From Glaesserella sp041814905 (GTDB taxonomy: Bacteria > Pseudomonadota > Gammaproteobacteria > Enterobacterales > Pasteurellaceae), in the NCBI RefSeq assembly GCF_041814905.1, contig NZ_JBGXYA010000062.1:1-49032 (forward strand): 49,032 bases of DNA. Reading direction: 5' to 3'. A program made the position numbers and the translations under genes. Shown in pieces: positions 16,279-23,064 of this stretch. A model generated the notes under the pieces. The model made no database searches. It worked only from the letters and a program-made list of their open reading frames with translations, and had not been told where the DNA came from. Every line of letters starts with the position of its first letter. Positions within the stretch are counted from its first letter, which is position 1.

Positions 16279-16777
16279 TCCTAAGCCGTTTGTCAGTTGG
16301 GATGAGCCGATTGAAATGCTTTATGCCTGCCATAGCAAAGTAAAGAATTTCTGTCGCCAACTACAAATATTACCCGATTACATTGAACAACACGGTTGTA
16401 ATCAAGCGGTAAAAAATGATGTGCAGCAAATTTTAAATTATTTCAATCTCTCCGCGCCATTACATCATGACGATGAAGAAAAAGATTTCTTTCCCGCATT
16501 GATTGAGCGGGTACCGCAGGCAAAAGCTGACATTGATGAGTTAGAACGTCAACATATCGATTTACATCAAAACTGGGATTTATTGTCGGCACAATTAAAT
16601 GCGTTGTTGAGTGGCGAAGTAACAAATGTAGATCGGGATTTGATTCAGCGCTTTGTCGCCGGTTATGATCAACATATTGCGATTGAAGAGCCATTGTTTG
16701 AATTGGGAAGAGAACATTTGGCTGATGAAACACTGCAATCTATGGGAAAGATTATGGCGGATCGTCGTAAAGTCTGA
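16265..16777 (+). CDS. Hemerythrin-like HHE-domain protein
   Basis: 170 aa, all-helical. The metal-binding pattern of hemerythrin HHE domains is visible: His in YACHSKV (near residue 23), HHDDEEKDFF near residue 67, His in ERQHIDLHQ near 98, and HIAIEEPLFE near 138. Such proteins bind a di-iron or mononuclear iron centre and are linked to oxygen, NO or iron sensing and repair; the exact role here is not known. The ATG overlaps the tgt end by 14 bp and the stop overlaps the next ATG (TGATG), so the three genes are translationally coupled. Codons near 16401 contain a near-match to the uptake signal (TCAAGCGGTA). Confidence 0.82.
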   Translation: MLNLDPKPFVSWDEPIEMLYACHSKVKNFCRQLQILPDYIEQHGCNQAVKNDVQQILNYFNLSAPLHHDDEEKDFFPALIERVPQAKADIDELERQHIDLHQNWDLLSAQLNALLSGEVTNVDRDLIQRFVAGYDQHIAIEEPLFELGREHLADETLQSMGKIMADRRKV

Positions 16778-17013
16778 TGGAATATCGTCTTGATCTCTCT
16801 CAATACCGCTGTCCGCTTCCGATTTTAATGACAAAACGTGCGTTAAAATCACTAAAGGCGGGTGAAAAGTTACTTTTAGTGACAGAGGTAAATGTCAACG
16901 AAAAGGAGCTTGTGTTATTGTGTCAGGAAATGGGCGCAAGACTTTTATGGCAACAATCGGACATGGCACAGGGCAAAGTCGAGTGGCTGATTGAATTACA
17001 AGCGGTCAGTTAG
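16777..17013 (+). CDS. TusA/SirA-family sulfur carrier protein
   Basis: 78 aa. It has the TusA signature YRCPLPILMTKRAL (CPxP; the Cys near residue 12 would carry persulfide sulfur) followed by KAGEKLLLVTE. TusA-family proteins deliver sulfur to tRNA 2-thiouridine or molybdopterin pathways, but paralogues have other uses, so I leave the symbol blank. Its ATG overlaps the stop of the hemerythrin-like gene. The C-terminal residues LQAVS are encoded by an uptake signal (TTA CAA GCG GTC AGT, then TAG), so the gene has effectively been capped by that repeat. A strong terminator follows. Confidence 0.85.
   Translation: MEYRLDLSQYRCPLPILMTKRALKSLKAGEKLLLVTEVNVNEKELVLLCQEMGARLLWQQSDMAQGKVEWLIELQAVS
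16998..17007 (+). repeat. Apl-type DNA uptake signal inside the TusA-like 3' end
   Basis: ACAAGCGGTC followed by an arm ending in AATTTGCAAA. It supplies the last sense codons of the TusA-like gene. Confidence 0.9.
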
Positions 17014-17036
17014 CGACAAAAATTTGCAAATTTATC

Positions 17037-17067
17037 AAAACGCTGAGATTTATCTCAGCGTTTTTTT
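17037..17067 (+). terminator. Rho-independent terminator after the tgt operon
   Basis: CGCTGAGAT and ATCTCAGCG form a 9-bp palindrome (17041-17060) followed by seven T residues. Confidence 0.92.
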
Positions 17068-17102
17068 ATTGAGGTCATATCAGCATTGATTTGACATTTT
17101 CC

Positions 17103-17144
17103 TTGATTTTCATCAACAACAATTCCATTCAATCCGGCTAATAA
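17103..17144 (+). promoter_or_regulatory. Consensus FNR box and candidate class II promoter
   Basis: TTGATTTTCATCAA (17103-17116) matches the FNR consensus TTGAT-N4-ATCAA perfectly. A -10-like TAATAA (17139-17144) places the box centre at -41.5 relative to a start at 17151, the class II activator position. It would drive the PhoD-like gene at 17190. Confidence 0.6.
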
Positions 17145-17189
17145 TGAATCAATTAAGCTTTCTTGTTAACCCTTACCTTTGGAGGCTTT

Positions 17190-18932
17190 ATGGCTAAATT
17201 ATTGTTTGGACCGGTTCTTTCGTTTCGAGGCTGTGTGAATGATGTTTGGAAGGTGAGTGCTTTGATTGCCGTTGAAAGCAAAGCGTCCGTTCCGACGATG
17301 TTACTTAATGGTAAGCCGACCGCTCCGCCTTCGTTGTTATTAGAGTATGATGGTCGTTGCTATTTGCGCTACGATCTCAGTTCTCTGCAACAAAATGATG
17401 AAGTTCGGGTTGCTTATAATGTGGTTGGTATTGCAGAAACTTGGCATTTTACCGTACCGGCGAAATCGTCACCCCCTCGTCTTAGTTATGTGTCTTGTAA
17501 TGGATTATCTGATCCGAACGGATTACGTAAATTGATTAAAGCAAAAAATTCGGTATGGGAAGATTTATTGGCAAGCCATGACAAATTATTAAGACCGGCG
17601 GGCTATAAGCTCGATAAAGAACAGTTGTGGCATGAAGCGCGTATTCATGATCAAGGGATTCAGCGATTTCATTTGCTTGTGATGGGAGGAGATCAACTTT
17701 ACTTGGATTCTATGTGGGAAGATATCAAATCGCTCAAACGCTGGATTGGTATGTCTCGGCAAGAGCAGTTGAAATATAAAGTGCCGGATAAGTTAGATAA
17801 AGAAATCGAAAGTTACTATTTTAATCATTATTGCGAAAGTTGGTTATCTAAAGAACGTAATCAATGGGGGGCGAAAAATAGGACTTTAGATTCCGCTTAC
17901 GGAATGGCAACCATTCCGACTATTATGATGTGGGATGACCATGATATTTTTGACGGTTGGGGATCTTATACGCCGGAGATGCAACAAAGTCCGATGTTCC
18001 AAAGGCTGTTTTACCATGCTCGTCGGGCATTTTGGGTATTTCAAATGCAACAAAATATTAATGATTTACCACCGTTAAAAGCACAAAATAATCAATATAT
18101 TCGGCGTGATGATCCATTATTTGAACCGATAGTATGGTCAACCATATTACAGAAAGATCCGTTGGCCTTACCTTTATTGGATAATCAGGCAAGCTTTTCT
18201 TCGGCATTTCGTATTGGTCCATTGCAGATTATTGTGCCGGATTTAAGAACTGAACGTTCTGTGCAGCAAGTGATCGGTCCGAATACATGGACGGCGTTAC
18301 ACAAATGGTTGGGAAATATTGATAATTCGAATAATTGCCAACATTTACTTTTCATTTCCTCGGTACCGGTTGTTCATCCTAAGCTTTCGCTTGCGGAAGC
18401 CTTTTTGGATAATTTAGGTTCCGATCATGTGCTGGATAGCAGTGCGGATGATTTAAAAGATCATTGGTCTCATGATAACCATGAGGGGGAACGTAAACGT
18501 TTAGCAGAAACGTTATTAAAAGTCGCTAAGGAAAAAAATATCAAAGTGACGTTTGTGTCCGGTGATGTTCACGTGGCCGCGTGGGGTGTATTGTATAAAC
18601 AGGATGTCGCACCGCACGAAAATTGGGCGCAAATTCATCAATTAACCTCGACGGCAATTGTACATCCGTCATTGGTTTCTGTGATGGAAAGACTTTTTTT
18701 AAATGTGCTTAACACGGTCGCCAAGAAAAAGCAGACGTTGGATGTCAATCTGTTTGCGGAGATGATGCTGTTTCCTGGCTCTAACCGCTATGTGATGGCA
18801 GCTCGGAATTGGTTGGCTTTGGAATTGGATAATAAACCTAATAATGCGAAGCTTTGGGCAACTTGGCGTTGCGAATCTCAAGATAGTTTTACTAATCATT
18901 TATTAGCGATTGATTCAATAAAAAACGCTTAA
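17190..18932 (+). CDS. PhoD-like metallophosphatase, cytoplasmic
   Basis: 580 aa from the ATG at 17190, which is preceded by GGAGGCTTT; a TTG start nine codons upstream is rejected. The PhoD-family metal ligands are visible: MGGDQLYLD near residue 170, WDDHDIFDGWGSY near 245, and VSGDVHVAAWG near 455. PhoD enzymes are Ca/Fe-dependent phosphodiesterases or phosphatases, usually Tat-exported. This one has no signal peptide, so it is probably cytoplasmic and its substrate is unknown. It is a single-gene unit between two terminators, behind a consensus FNR box, which suggests anaerobic induction (inference). Confidence 0.8.
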   Translation: MAKLLFGPVLSFRGCVNDVWKVSALIAVESKASVPTMLLNGKPTAPPSLLLEYDGRCYLRYDLSSLQQNDEVRVAYNVVGIAETWHFTVPAKSSPPRLSYVSCNGLSDPNGLRKLIKAKNSVWEDLLASHDKLLRPAGYKLDKEQLWHEARIHDQGIQRFHLLVMGGDQLYLDSMWEDIKSLKRWIGMSRQEQLKYKVPDKLDKEIESYYFNHYCESWLSKERNQWGAKNRTLDSAYGMATIPTIMMWDDHDIFDGWGSYTPEMQQSPMFQRLFYHARRAFWVFQMQQNINDLPPLKAQNNQYIRRDDPLFEPIVWSTILQKDPLALPLLDNQASFSSAFRIGPLQIIVPDLRTERSVQQVIGPNTWTALHKWLGNIDNSNNCQHLLFISSVPVVHPKLSLAEAFLDNLGSDHVLDSSADDLKDHWSHDNHEGERKRLAETLLKVAKEKNIKVTFVSGDVHVAAWGVLYKQDVAPHENWAQIHQLTSTAIVHPSLVSVMERLFLNVLNTVAKKKQTLDVNLFAEMMLFPGSNRYVMAARNWLALELDNKPNNAKLWATWRCESQDSFTNHLLAIDSIKNA

Positions 18933-18942
18933 GTTAAAATGT

Positions 18943-18975
18943 AAAGCCTCGGATAAGAACCGAGGCTTTGAATTT
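18943..18975. terminator. Terminator between convergent PhoD-like and YgiM-like genes
   Basis: AAAGCCTCGG (18943-18952) pairs with CCGAGGCTTT (18960-18969) across a 7-base loop, followed on the plus strand by GAATTTTTT. It serves the PhoD-like gene and may also act for the converging ygiM transcript. Confidence 0.88.
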
Positions 18976-18976
18976 T

Positions 18977-19585
18977 TTACGCCCAACCGTTGTTACGTTT
19001 ACGACGTGGAAGAATAAACGGAACGATTAAGCCGATTAATAATCCTACACCTAGTACGGTCCCTCCGTAAATAAAATATTGAATCATAATCTCTCTGGAT
19101 TCGGCGTCTTGCAATGTTTCAAGATCACGATTTTTATTTTTTAAAATATCAACTTCACGTTTTAACTGAGCATTTTGCTCCAGTAATTGACTGCTTTGTT
19201 GTTCGGCTTGTTGAGTACGACGTTGCATTTCTGCCGTACGTTGCTGCCAATCTTTATCAATGTTATTTAATTTCAGAGTGAGTTCTTGAACTTGTTGTTG
19301 GAGCTGAGGTGTTAATTCTTTAGAACTTGGTGTATCGGTCAATTCTGAATTTAAAATCCAAGACTCACGATTTTTGCTGTCGCGAATCAGAGAATAACGT
19401 TCTTTTTTATCAAGCAATGTGACTTTTTCGCCGGCTTGGATGGACCCTGAGATTTTATATTGATCCCCCGGACCTTTACGTAAATAAGTATTTAGATTTT
19501 CTGTTACGTACAGGTTTTGGGCTACAGCCGGTAATGAAGCCCCGAGTAAAAAGCAAGCGAGTAGAGTCGAAATATATTTTTGCAT
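18977..19585 (-). CDS. YgiM-like SH3-domain membrane protein (TIGR04211 family)
   Basis: 202 aa: signal peptide (ending at PAVAQ near residue 22), a bacterial SH3 domain about residues 25-85 (LNTYLRKGPGDQYKISGSIQAGEKV), a long Gln/Glu-rich coiled coil about residues 90-160, and one C-terminal membrane helix followed by the basic tail RRKRNNGWA. This is the usual layout of the YgiM family, whose function is poorly defined (cell envelope). It lies downstream of the PiT gene with a terminator-like hairpin just before its ribosome binding site (AAGGAATTAAC), so expression probably depends on read-through. Confidence 0.85.
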   Translation of the reverse strand: MQKYISTLLACFLLGASLPAVAQNLYVTENLNTYLRKGPGDQYKISGSIQAGEKVTLLDKKERYSLIRDSKNRESWILNSELTDTPSSKELTPQLQQQVQELTLKLNNIDKDWQQRTAEMQRRTQQAEQQSSQLLEQNAQLKREVDILKNKNRDLETLQDAESREIMIQYFIYGGTVLGVGLLIGLIVPFILPRRKRNNGWA

Positions 19586-19599
19586 GTTAATTCCTTACT

Positions 19600-19634
19600 T
19601 AAAAATAAAAGAAAAAGTGCGAATAAACGCACTT
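19600..19634 (-). terminator. Terminator-like hairpin between PiT and YgiM genes
   Basis: On the minus strand AAGTGCG (19634-19628), loop TTTATT, CGCACTT (19621-19615), then TTTCTTTTATTTTT. It ends about 15 bp before the ygiM-like start, leaving no room for a new promoter, so it probably lowers rather than abolishes downstream expression. Confidence 0.75.
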
Positions 19635-19657
19635 CCTCTAAAATTCAGACCTCGATA

Positions 19658-20920
19658 TTACATAAAAATTACACTCATTATGTAATAAATAATAATGGAA
19701 AGGAGAGCCCCCATTGGCAGAGTAATCATCCAAGATGCAACGATATTACGGATTACACCTAAGTTTAATGCTGCAATACCACGAGCAAAACCAACACCAA
19801 GAATAGCACCGACGAGAGTCTGTGTTGTCGAGATTGGTAAACCTGTACCGGATGCAATAACAACGGTGATCGCTGCGGCAAACTCTGCGGAGAATCCGCG
19901 GCTTGGCGTTAAGTCTGTAATACCGGAGCCGATGGTACCCATTACTTTATAACCCATTACAGCCATACCAAACACAATCCCTATAGCACCAAGCGGTAAA
20001 ATCCAAGGGGCTAATGTCGCTTTACCCGCGACTACACCGCCGCTTTCGACCACAGAAACTACCGCAGAAAGGGGACCGATAGCATTGGCAACGTCATTTG
20101 AACCGTGGGCAAATGCCATGGAACAAGCCGTTAAAAGCATTAAGATACTAAATACTTTTTCAACACCACCAAATGCACTACCTTGGACACGGTTTGCAAA
20201 AGACTCGCTTCGGAAGTAAAAATAGCAAACGGTAATACCAACAGCGGCAATGGCGGAGGAGATTAGAACAGTTTCGCCTGTAGTTAAATGTAACCCAACG
20301 TGTTTCAAACCTTTACTCATCGTGACGATACTCAAAATAAATGCGGTCAAGCCCATATAAAAAGGACCGTATTTACGAGCGTTTTCCATCGGATTTTCTG
20401 TATCAAAGATCAGCTTTTGTGTACTGGTAAAAATAGTGTAAGACACAATACCGGCAACTAATGGAGTAATAAACCAACTTCCCACAATACCGCCTAATTG
20501 CCCCCAATGTACGGATTCAGCGCCTACAGTTAAGCAACCGAAACCGATGATCGCGCCGATAATGGAGTGAGTCGTCGAAACCGGCCAACCCATTTTGGAT
20601 GCAAGTAATAACCATAAGCCGGCAGCTAATAACGCCGACATCATACCCAATATTAAAACATCAGGACGACCGGAGAAAAGAGAGATATCAATAATTCCAC
20701 TTTTGATGGTTTCTGTTACTTCACCACCTGCAAGATATGCACCGGCAAATTCAAAAACCATTGCAATAAGAATGGCTTGTTTTGCAGTGACTGTCCCTGA
20801 ACCAACCGATGTTCCCATCGCATTTGAGACGTCGTTTGCACCGATACCAAATGCCATTAAAAAACCGAATAGCGCAGTAATGATGATCAGAATTGTTCCA
20901 TAGTCATGAATTAATTGCAT
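19658..20920 (-). CDS. PiT-family inorganic phosphate permease
   Basis: 420 aa from the ATG at 20920. Low-affinity phosphate (metal-phosphate) symporter in the inner membrane. Two inverted PHO4 repeats are visible by their signatures: GANDVSNAMGTSVGSGTVT near residue 30 and HGSNDVANAIGP near residue 300, with STTHSIIGAIIG and STTQTLVGAILGVG in the respective halves. About ten membrane segments. The longer upstream frame (ATG at 21010) would overlap the DUF47 gene and lacks a ribosome binding site. It starts 17 bp after DUF47, the usual pairing of a PiT transporter with a PhoU-like partner. Confidence 0.93.
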   Translation of the reverse strand: MQLIHDYGTILIIITALFGFLMAFGIGANDVSNAMGTSVGSGTVTAKQAILIAMVFEFAGAYLAGGEVTETIKSGIIDISLFSGRPDVLILGMMSALLAAGLWLLLASKMGWPVSTTHSIIGAIIGFGCLTVGAESVHWGQLGGIVGSWFITPLVAGIVSYTIFTSTQKLIFDTENPMENARKYGPFYMGLTAFILSIVTMSKGLKHVGLHLTTGETVLISSAIAAVGITVCYFYFRSESFANRVQGSAFGGVEKVFSILMLLTACSMAFAHGSNDVANAIGPLSAVVSVVESGGVVAGKATLAPWILPLGAIGIVFGMAVMGYKVMGTIGSGITDLTPSRGFSAEFAAAITVVIASGTGLPISTTQTLVGAILGVGFARGIAALNLGVIRNIVASWMITLPMGALLSIIIYYIMSVIFM

Positions 20921-20937
20921 AATTTTCAACCTCTTAA

Positions 20938-21618
20938 TTATGAACGAGCTAACATCAACTCGATTCTCGAACCGATACGTTGTGCTTGGTCTGCAAGAAC
21001 ACCTACCCATTCAATAATTTTATACAGGAATATAATATCAATCGGACTATATGAGCTTTCAATAGGTAAAATAGCTCTACGTAATTCGATTTGAAGTTGA
21101 TCGGTATCGTCTTCAATTTTATCCAACGCTAAGATCATATTATTGACAAAATTAAGTTCTCGGCCACGGAAGCCACTTTCCAATAATTGATCCATCTCAT
21201 CAATTACTTTGCCGGCTTGGACGGTTGAATCAAGACTGCGGGCAAGGAAGCGCTGGAAGGTCGCTTGAATCTCTGTCGGGATGACGAGTCGACGGCCAAT
21301 AACTCGACCGGAAATATCTTTTGCATAGTTTGCCAATTTGTCTAACTGTGTAACCAATTCGAGTAAATCGGTTCGTTCAACAGGCATAAATAAGCCACGA
21401 GGTGATTTCAAACGGATTTCACGCTTAAGGTTATCCGCTTCATTTTCAAAACGTGTAATTGTCGCTCTGATCTTCTCCGCTTCTTCCCAATTATCGTTAA
21501 AGGTAGCCTCGAAAAACGGAACTAACAGTCCACAACATTCAGTTACTTTCTTTGAATGTTGCTGTAGTGGCTTAAGTGGCGATTGTGCGAATAATCCTAA
21601 AATATTATTCATAGCCAT
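20938..21618 (-). CDS. PhoU-like DUF47 protein (TIGR00153 family)
   Basis: 226 aa, all-helical, with no signal peptide. The N-terminus SPLKPLQQHSKKVTECCGLLVPFFEA and the E/D-rich region TRFENEADNLKREIRLK resemble the PhoU/DUF47 metal-cluster motif (EXXXD). Such proteins associate with PiT permeases and probably modulate them. GGAGATAAACTT precedes the ATG at 21618; a second ATG two codons later is possible. It is the first gene of the DUF47-PiT-YgiM unit. A 14-bp CG-centred palindrome lies 36 bp upstream. Confidence 0.9.
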   Translation of the reverse strand: MAMNNILGLFAQSPLKPLQQHSKKVTECCGLLVPFFEATFNDNWEEAEKIRATITRFENEADNLKREIRLKSPRGLFMPVERTDLLELVTQLDKLANYAKDISGRVIGRRLVIPTEIQATFQRFLARSLDSTVQAGKVIDEMDQLLESGFRGRELNFVNNMILALDKIEDDTDQLQIELRRAILPIESSYSPIDIIFLYKIIEWVGVLADQAQRIGSRIELMLARS

Positions 21619-21653
21619 AAGTTTATCTCCATTAAGGTTATATGATTTTGAGT

Positions 21654-21667
21654 TTACACCGATGTAA
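21654..21667. promoter_or_regulatory. CG-centred palindrome upstream of DUF47-PiT operon
   Basis: TTACACCGATGTAA is symmetric apart from one base pair around a central CG, in the style of LacI/GalR-family operators. No Pho box is visible. The ligand is unknown. Confidence 0.35.
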
Positions 21668-21719
21668 GCTCGGGCGGATTTTACAGTATGTTTTTCTTAA
21701 GATCACGGATTAATGTGCT

Positions 21720-21729
21720 ACAAGCGGTC
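21720..21729 (+). repeat. Apl-type DNA uptake signal sequence
   Basis: ACAAGCGGTC followed by an arm ending in TTTTTTGCAAA, between DUF47 and pheS. Confidence 0.9.
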
Positions 21730-21844
21730 TGATAAGCTAAATTTTTTGCAAATTATTGGGGATTTATTTGCAACTTTCTCGATTTTTACAAACATCTAAC
21801 ACTTAAAAATCAATGGGTTATTAAAAAAGTGAGTGATCTTTAAA

Positions 21845-21873
21845 TTTACAATATCGTTCAGAAGTATTATTAT
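21845..21873 (+). promoter_or_regulatory. pheS: pheS sigma-70 promoter
   Basis: TTTACA (21845-21850), 17-bp spacer, TATTAT (21868-21873); start predicted near 21880, leaving a leader of about 57 nt before pheS. Confidence 0.65.
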
Positions 21874-21936
21874 TCAATATGTTATGCCTAGAAAAATAGG
21901 CTCATTTACAGTAAATCATCAATTTAGAGGGTAGGA

Positions 21937-22926
21937 ATGCAAAACCTAAAAGAAATTACAGAACAGGCTCGTTTAGCATTAGATGAGTTACATGATAAAG
22001 GATTGGACGCCTTAGAAACATTTCGTGTGGAATATTTTGGTAAAAAAGGTCATTTTACCCAGTTAATGCAAAGTTTGCGCGATGTCGCGGCGGAAGAACG
22101 TCCGGCAATAGGCGCAAAGATTAATGAAGCCAAACAGATCATTCTTGATCGCTTAAACGTAAAAAAAGAAGAGTGGGAACAAGCGGCAATTAATGCCCAA
22201 TTAGAAAAAGAAAAAATCGATGTGAGCTTACCCGGCCGCAAAGCGGAGTTAGGCGGTTTACATCCGGTTTCCATTACAATCGAACGTGTTGTGAAATTTT
22301 TTGCAGAGCTCGGTTTTTCCGTCGAAAAAGGTCCGGAAATTGAAACGGATTATTACAACTTTGATGCATTAAATATTCCTCCTCACCATCCGGCTCGAGC
22401 CGACCATGATACTTTCTGGTTTGATGCAGAGCGTTTATTGCGTACCCAAACCTCAGGCGTACAGATCCGAACCATGGAAAAAATGAGTCCGCCTATCCGT
22501 ATTATGGCACCGGGACGTGTATATCGTAATGATTACGACCAAACCCATACGCCGATGTTCCATCAAATCGAATTACTTTATGTCGATAAAAAAGCCAACT
22601 TTACCGAATTAAAAGGCTTGTTACACGACTTCTTACGTGCCTTCTTTGAAGAAGATCTGCAAGTGCGTTTCCGTCCGTCTTATTTCCCATTCACTGAACC
22701 ATCTGCGGAAGTGGACGTAATGGGTAAAAACGGTAAATGGCTTGAAGTGTTAGGTTGCGGTATGGTGCATCCGAATGTGCTACGTAGTGTGGGCATTGAT
22801 CCTAACGAATACTCAGGTTTTGCGGCGGGAATGGGGGTTGAACGTTTAACAATGCTTCGTTATAACGTGACCGATCTACGTTCATTCTTTGAGAATGATC
22901 TGCGTTTTTTAAAACAATTTAAGTAA
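21937..22926 (+). CDS. pheS: Phenylalanine-tRNA ligase alpha subunit
   Basis: Catalytic subunit of the alpha2-beta2 class II enzyme that charges tRNA-Phe. At 329 aa it is normal length. The N-terminal coiled coil (residues 1-85) binds tRNA. Class II motif 2 is GRVYRNDYDQTHTPMFHQIE near residue 195, and motif 3 is GFAAGMGVERLTMLRY near residue 300. GAGGGTAGGA precedes the ATG. It is the first gene of pheS-pheT-ihfA; the spacer to pheT is 138 bp, unusually long for this pair, and contains an uptake signal. Confidence 0.97.
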   Translation: MQNLKEITEQARLALDELHDKGLDALETFRVEYFGKKGHFTQLMQSLRDVAAEERPAIGAKINEAKQIILDRLNVKKEEWEQAAINAQLEKEKIDVSLPGRKAELGGLHPVSITIERVVKFFAELGFSVEKGPEIETDYYNFDALNIPPHHPARADHDTFWFDAERLLRTQTSGVQIRTMEKMSPPIRIMAPGRVYRNDYDQTHTPMFHQIELLYVDKKANFTELKGLLHDFLRAFFEEDLQVRFRPSYFPFTEPSAEVDVMGKNGKWLEVLGCGMVHPNVLRSVGIDPNEYSGFAAGMGVERLTMLRYNVTDLRSFFENDLRFLKQFK

Positions 22927-22968
22927 TGATCAGCGCCGCCGGCGAGAGTGTTCCGCTCGAAACGAGAA

Positions 22969-22978
22969 ACAAGCGGTC
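22969..22978 (+). repeat. Apl-type DNA uptake signal between pheS and pheT
   Basis: ACAAGCGGTC followed by an arm ending in ATTTTGCAAA. Just downstream lies a small hairpin GACG-TTCG-CGTC (23022-23033). Confidence 0.9.
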
Positions 22979-23064
22979 AGTTTTTAATAAAATTTTGCAA
23001 AATTATCTATGGCATGAGTGAGACGTTCGCGTCAGCAGTAGATAAAAGGTTATAGGATAGAGAT

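Larger units (their letters stand above)
21619..21936. other. 318-bp divergent intergenic region, DUF47 / pheS
   Basis: It holds a palindrome at 21654-21667, an uptake signal at 21720, a very AT-rich stretch, and the pheS promoter at 21845-21873. I looked for a Phe-rich leader peptide with attenuator before pheS and saw none. Confidence 0.6.

Noticed and set aside
19615..19634. Hin-type uptake signal AAGTGCGGT
   Set aside because: Only AAGTGCG is present and it is explained by the terminator stem; no Hin-type 9-mer was noticed in the window.
21874..21936. Phe-rich leader peptide and attenuator before pheS
   Set aside because: No short frame with Phe codons and no terminator with alternative hairpin was seen in the leader.
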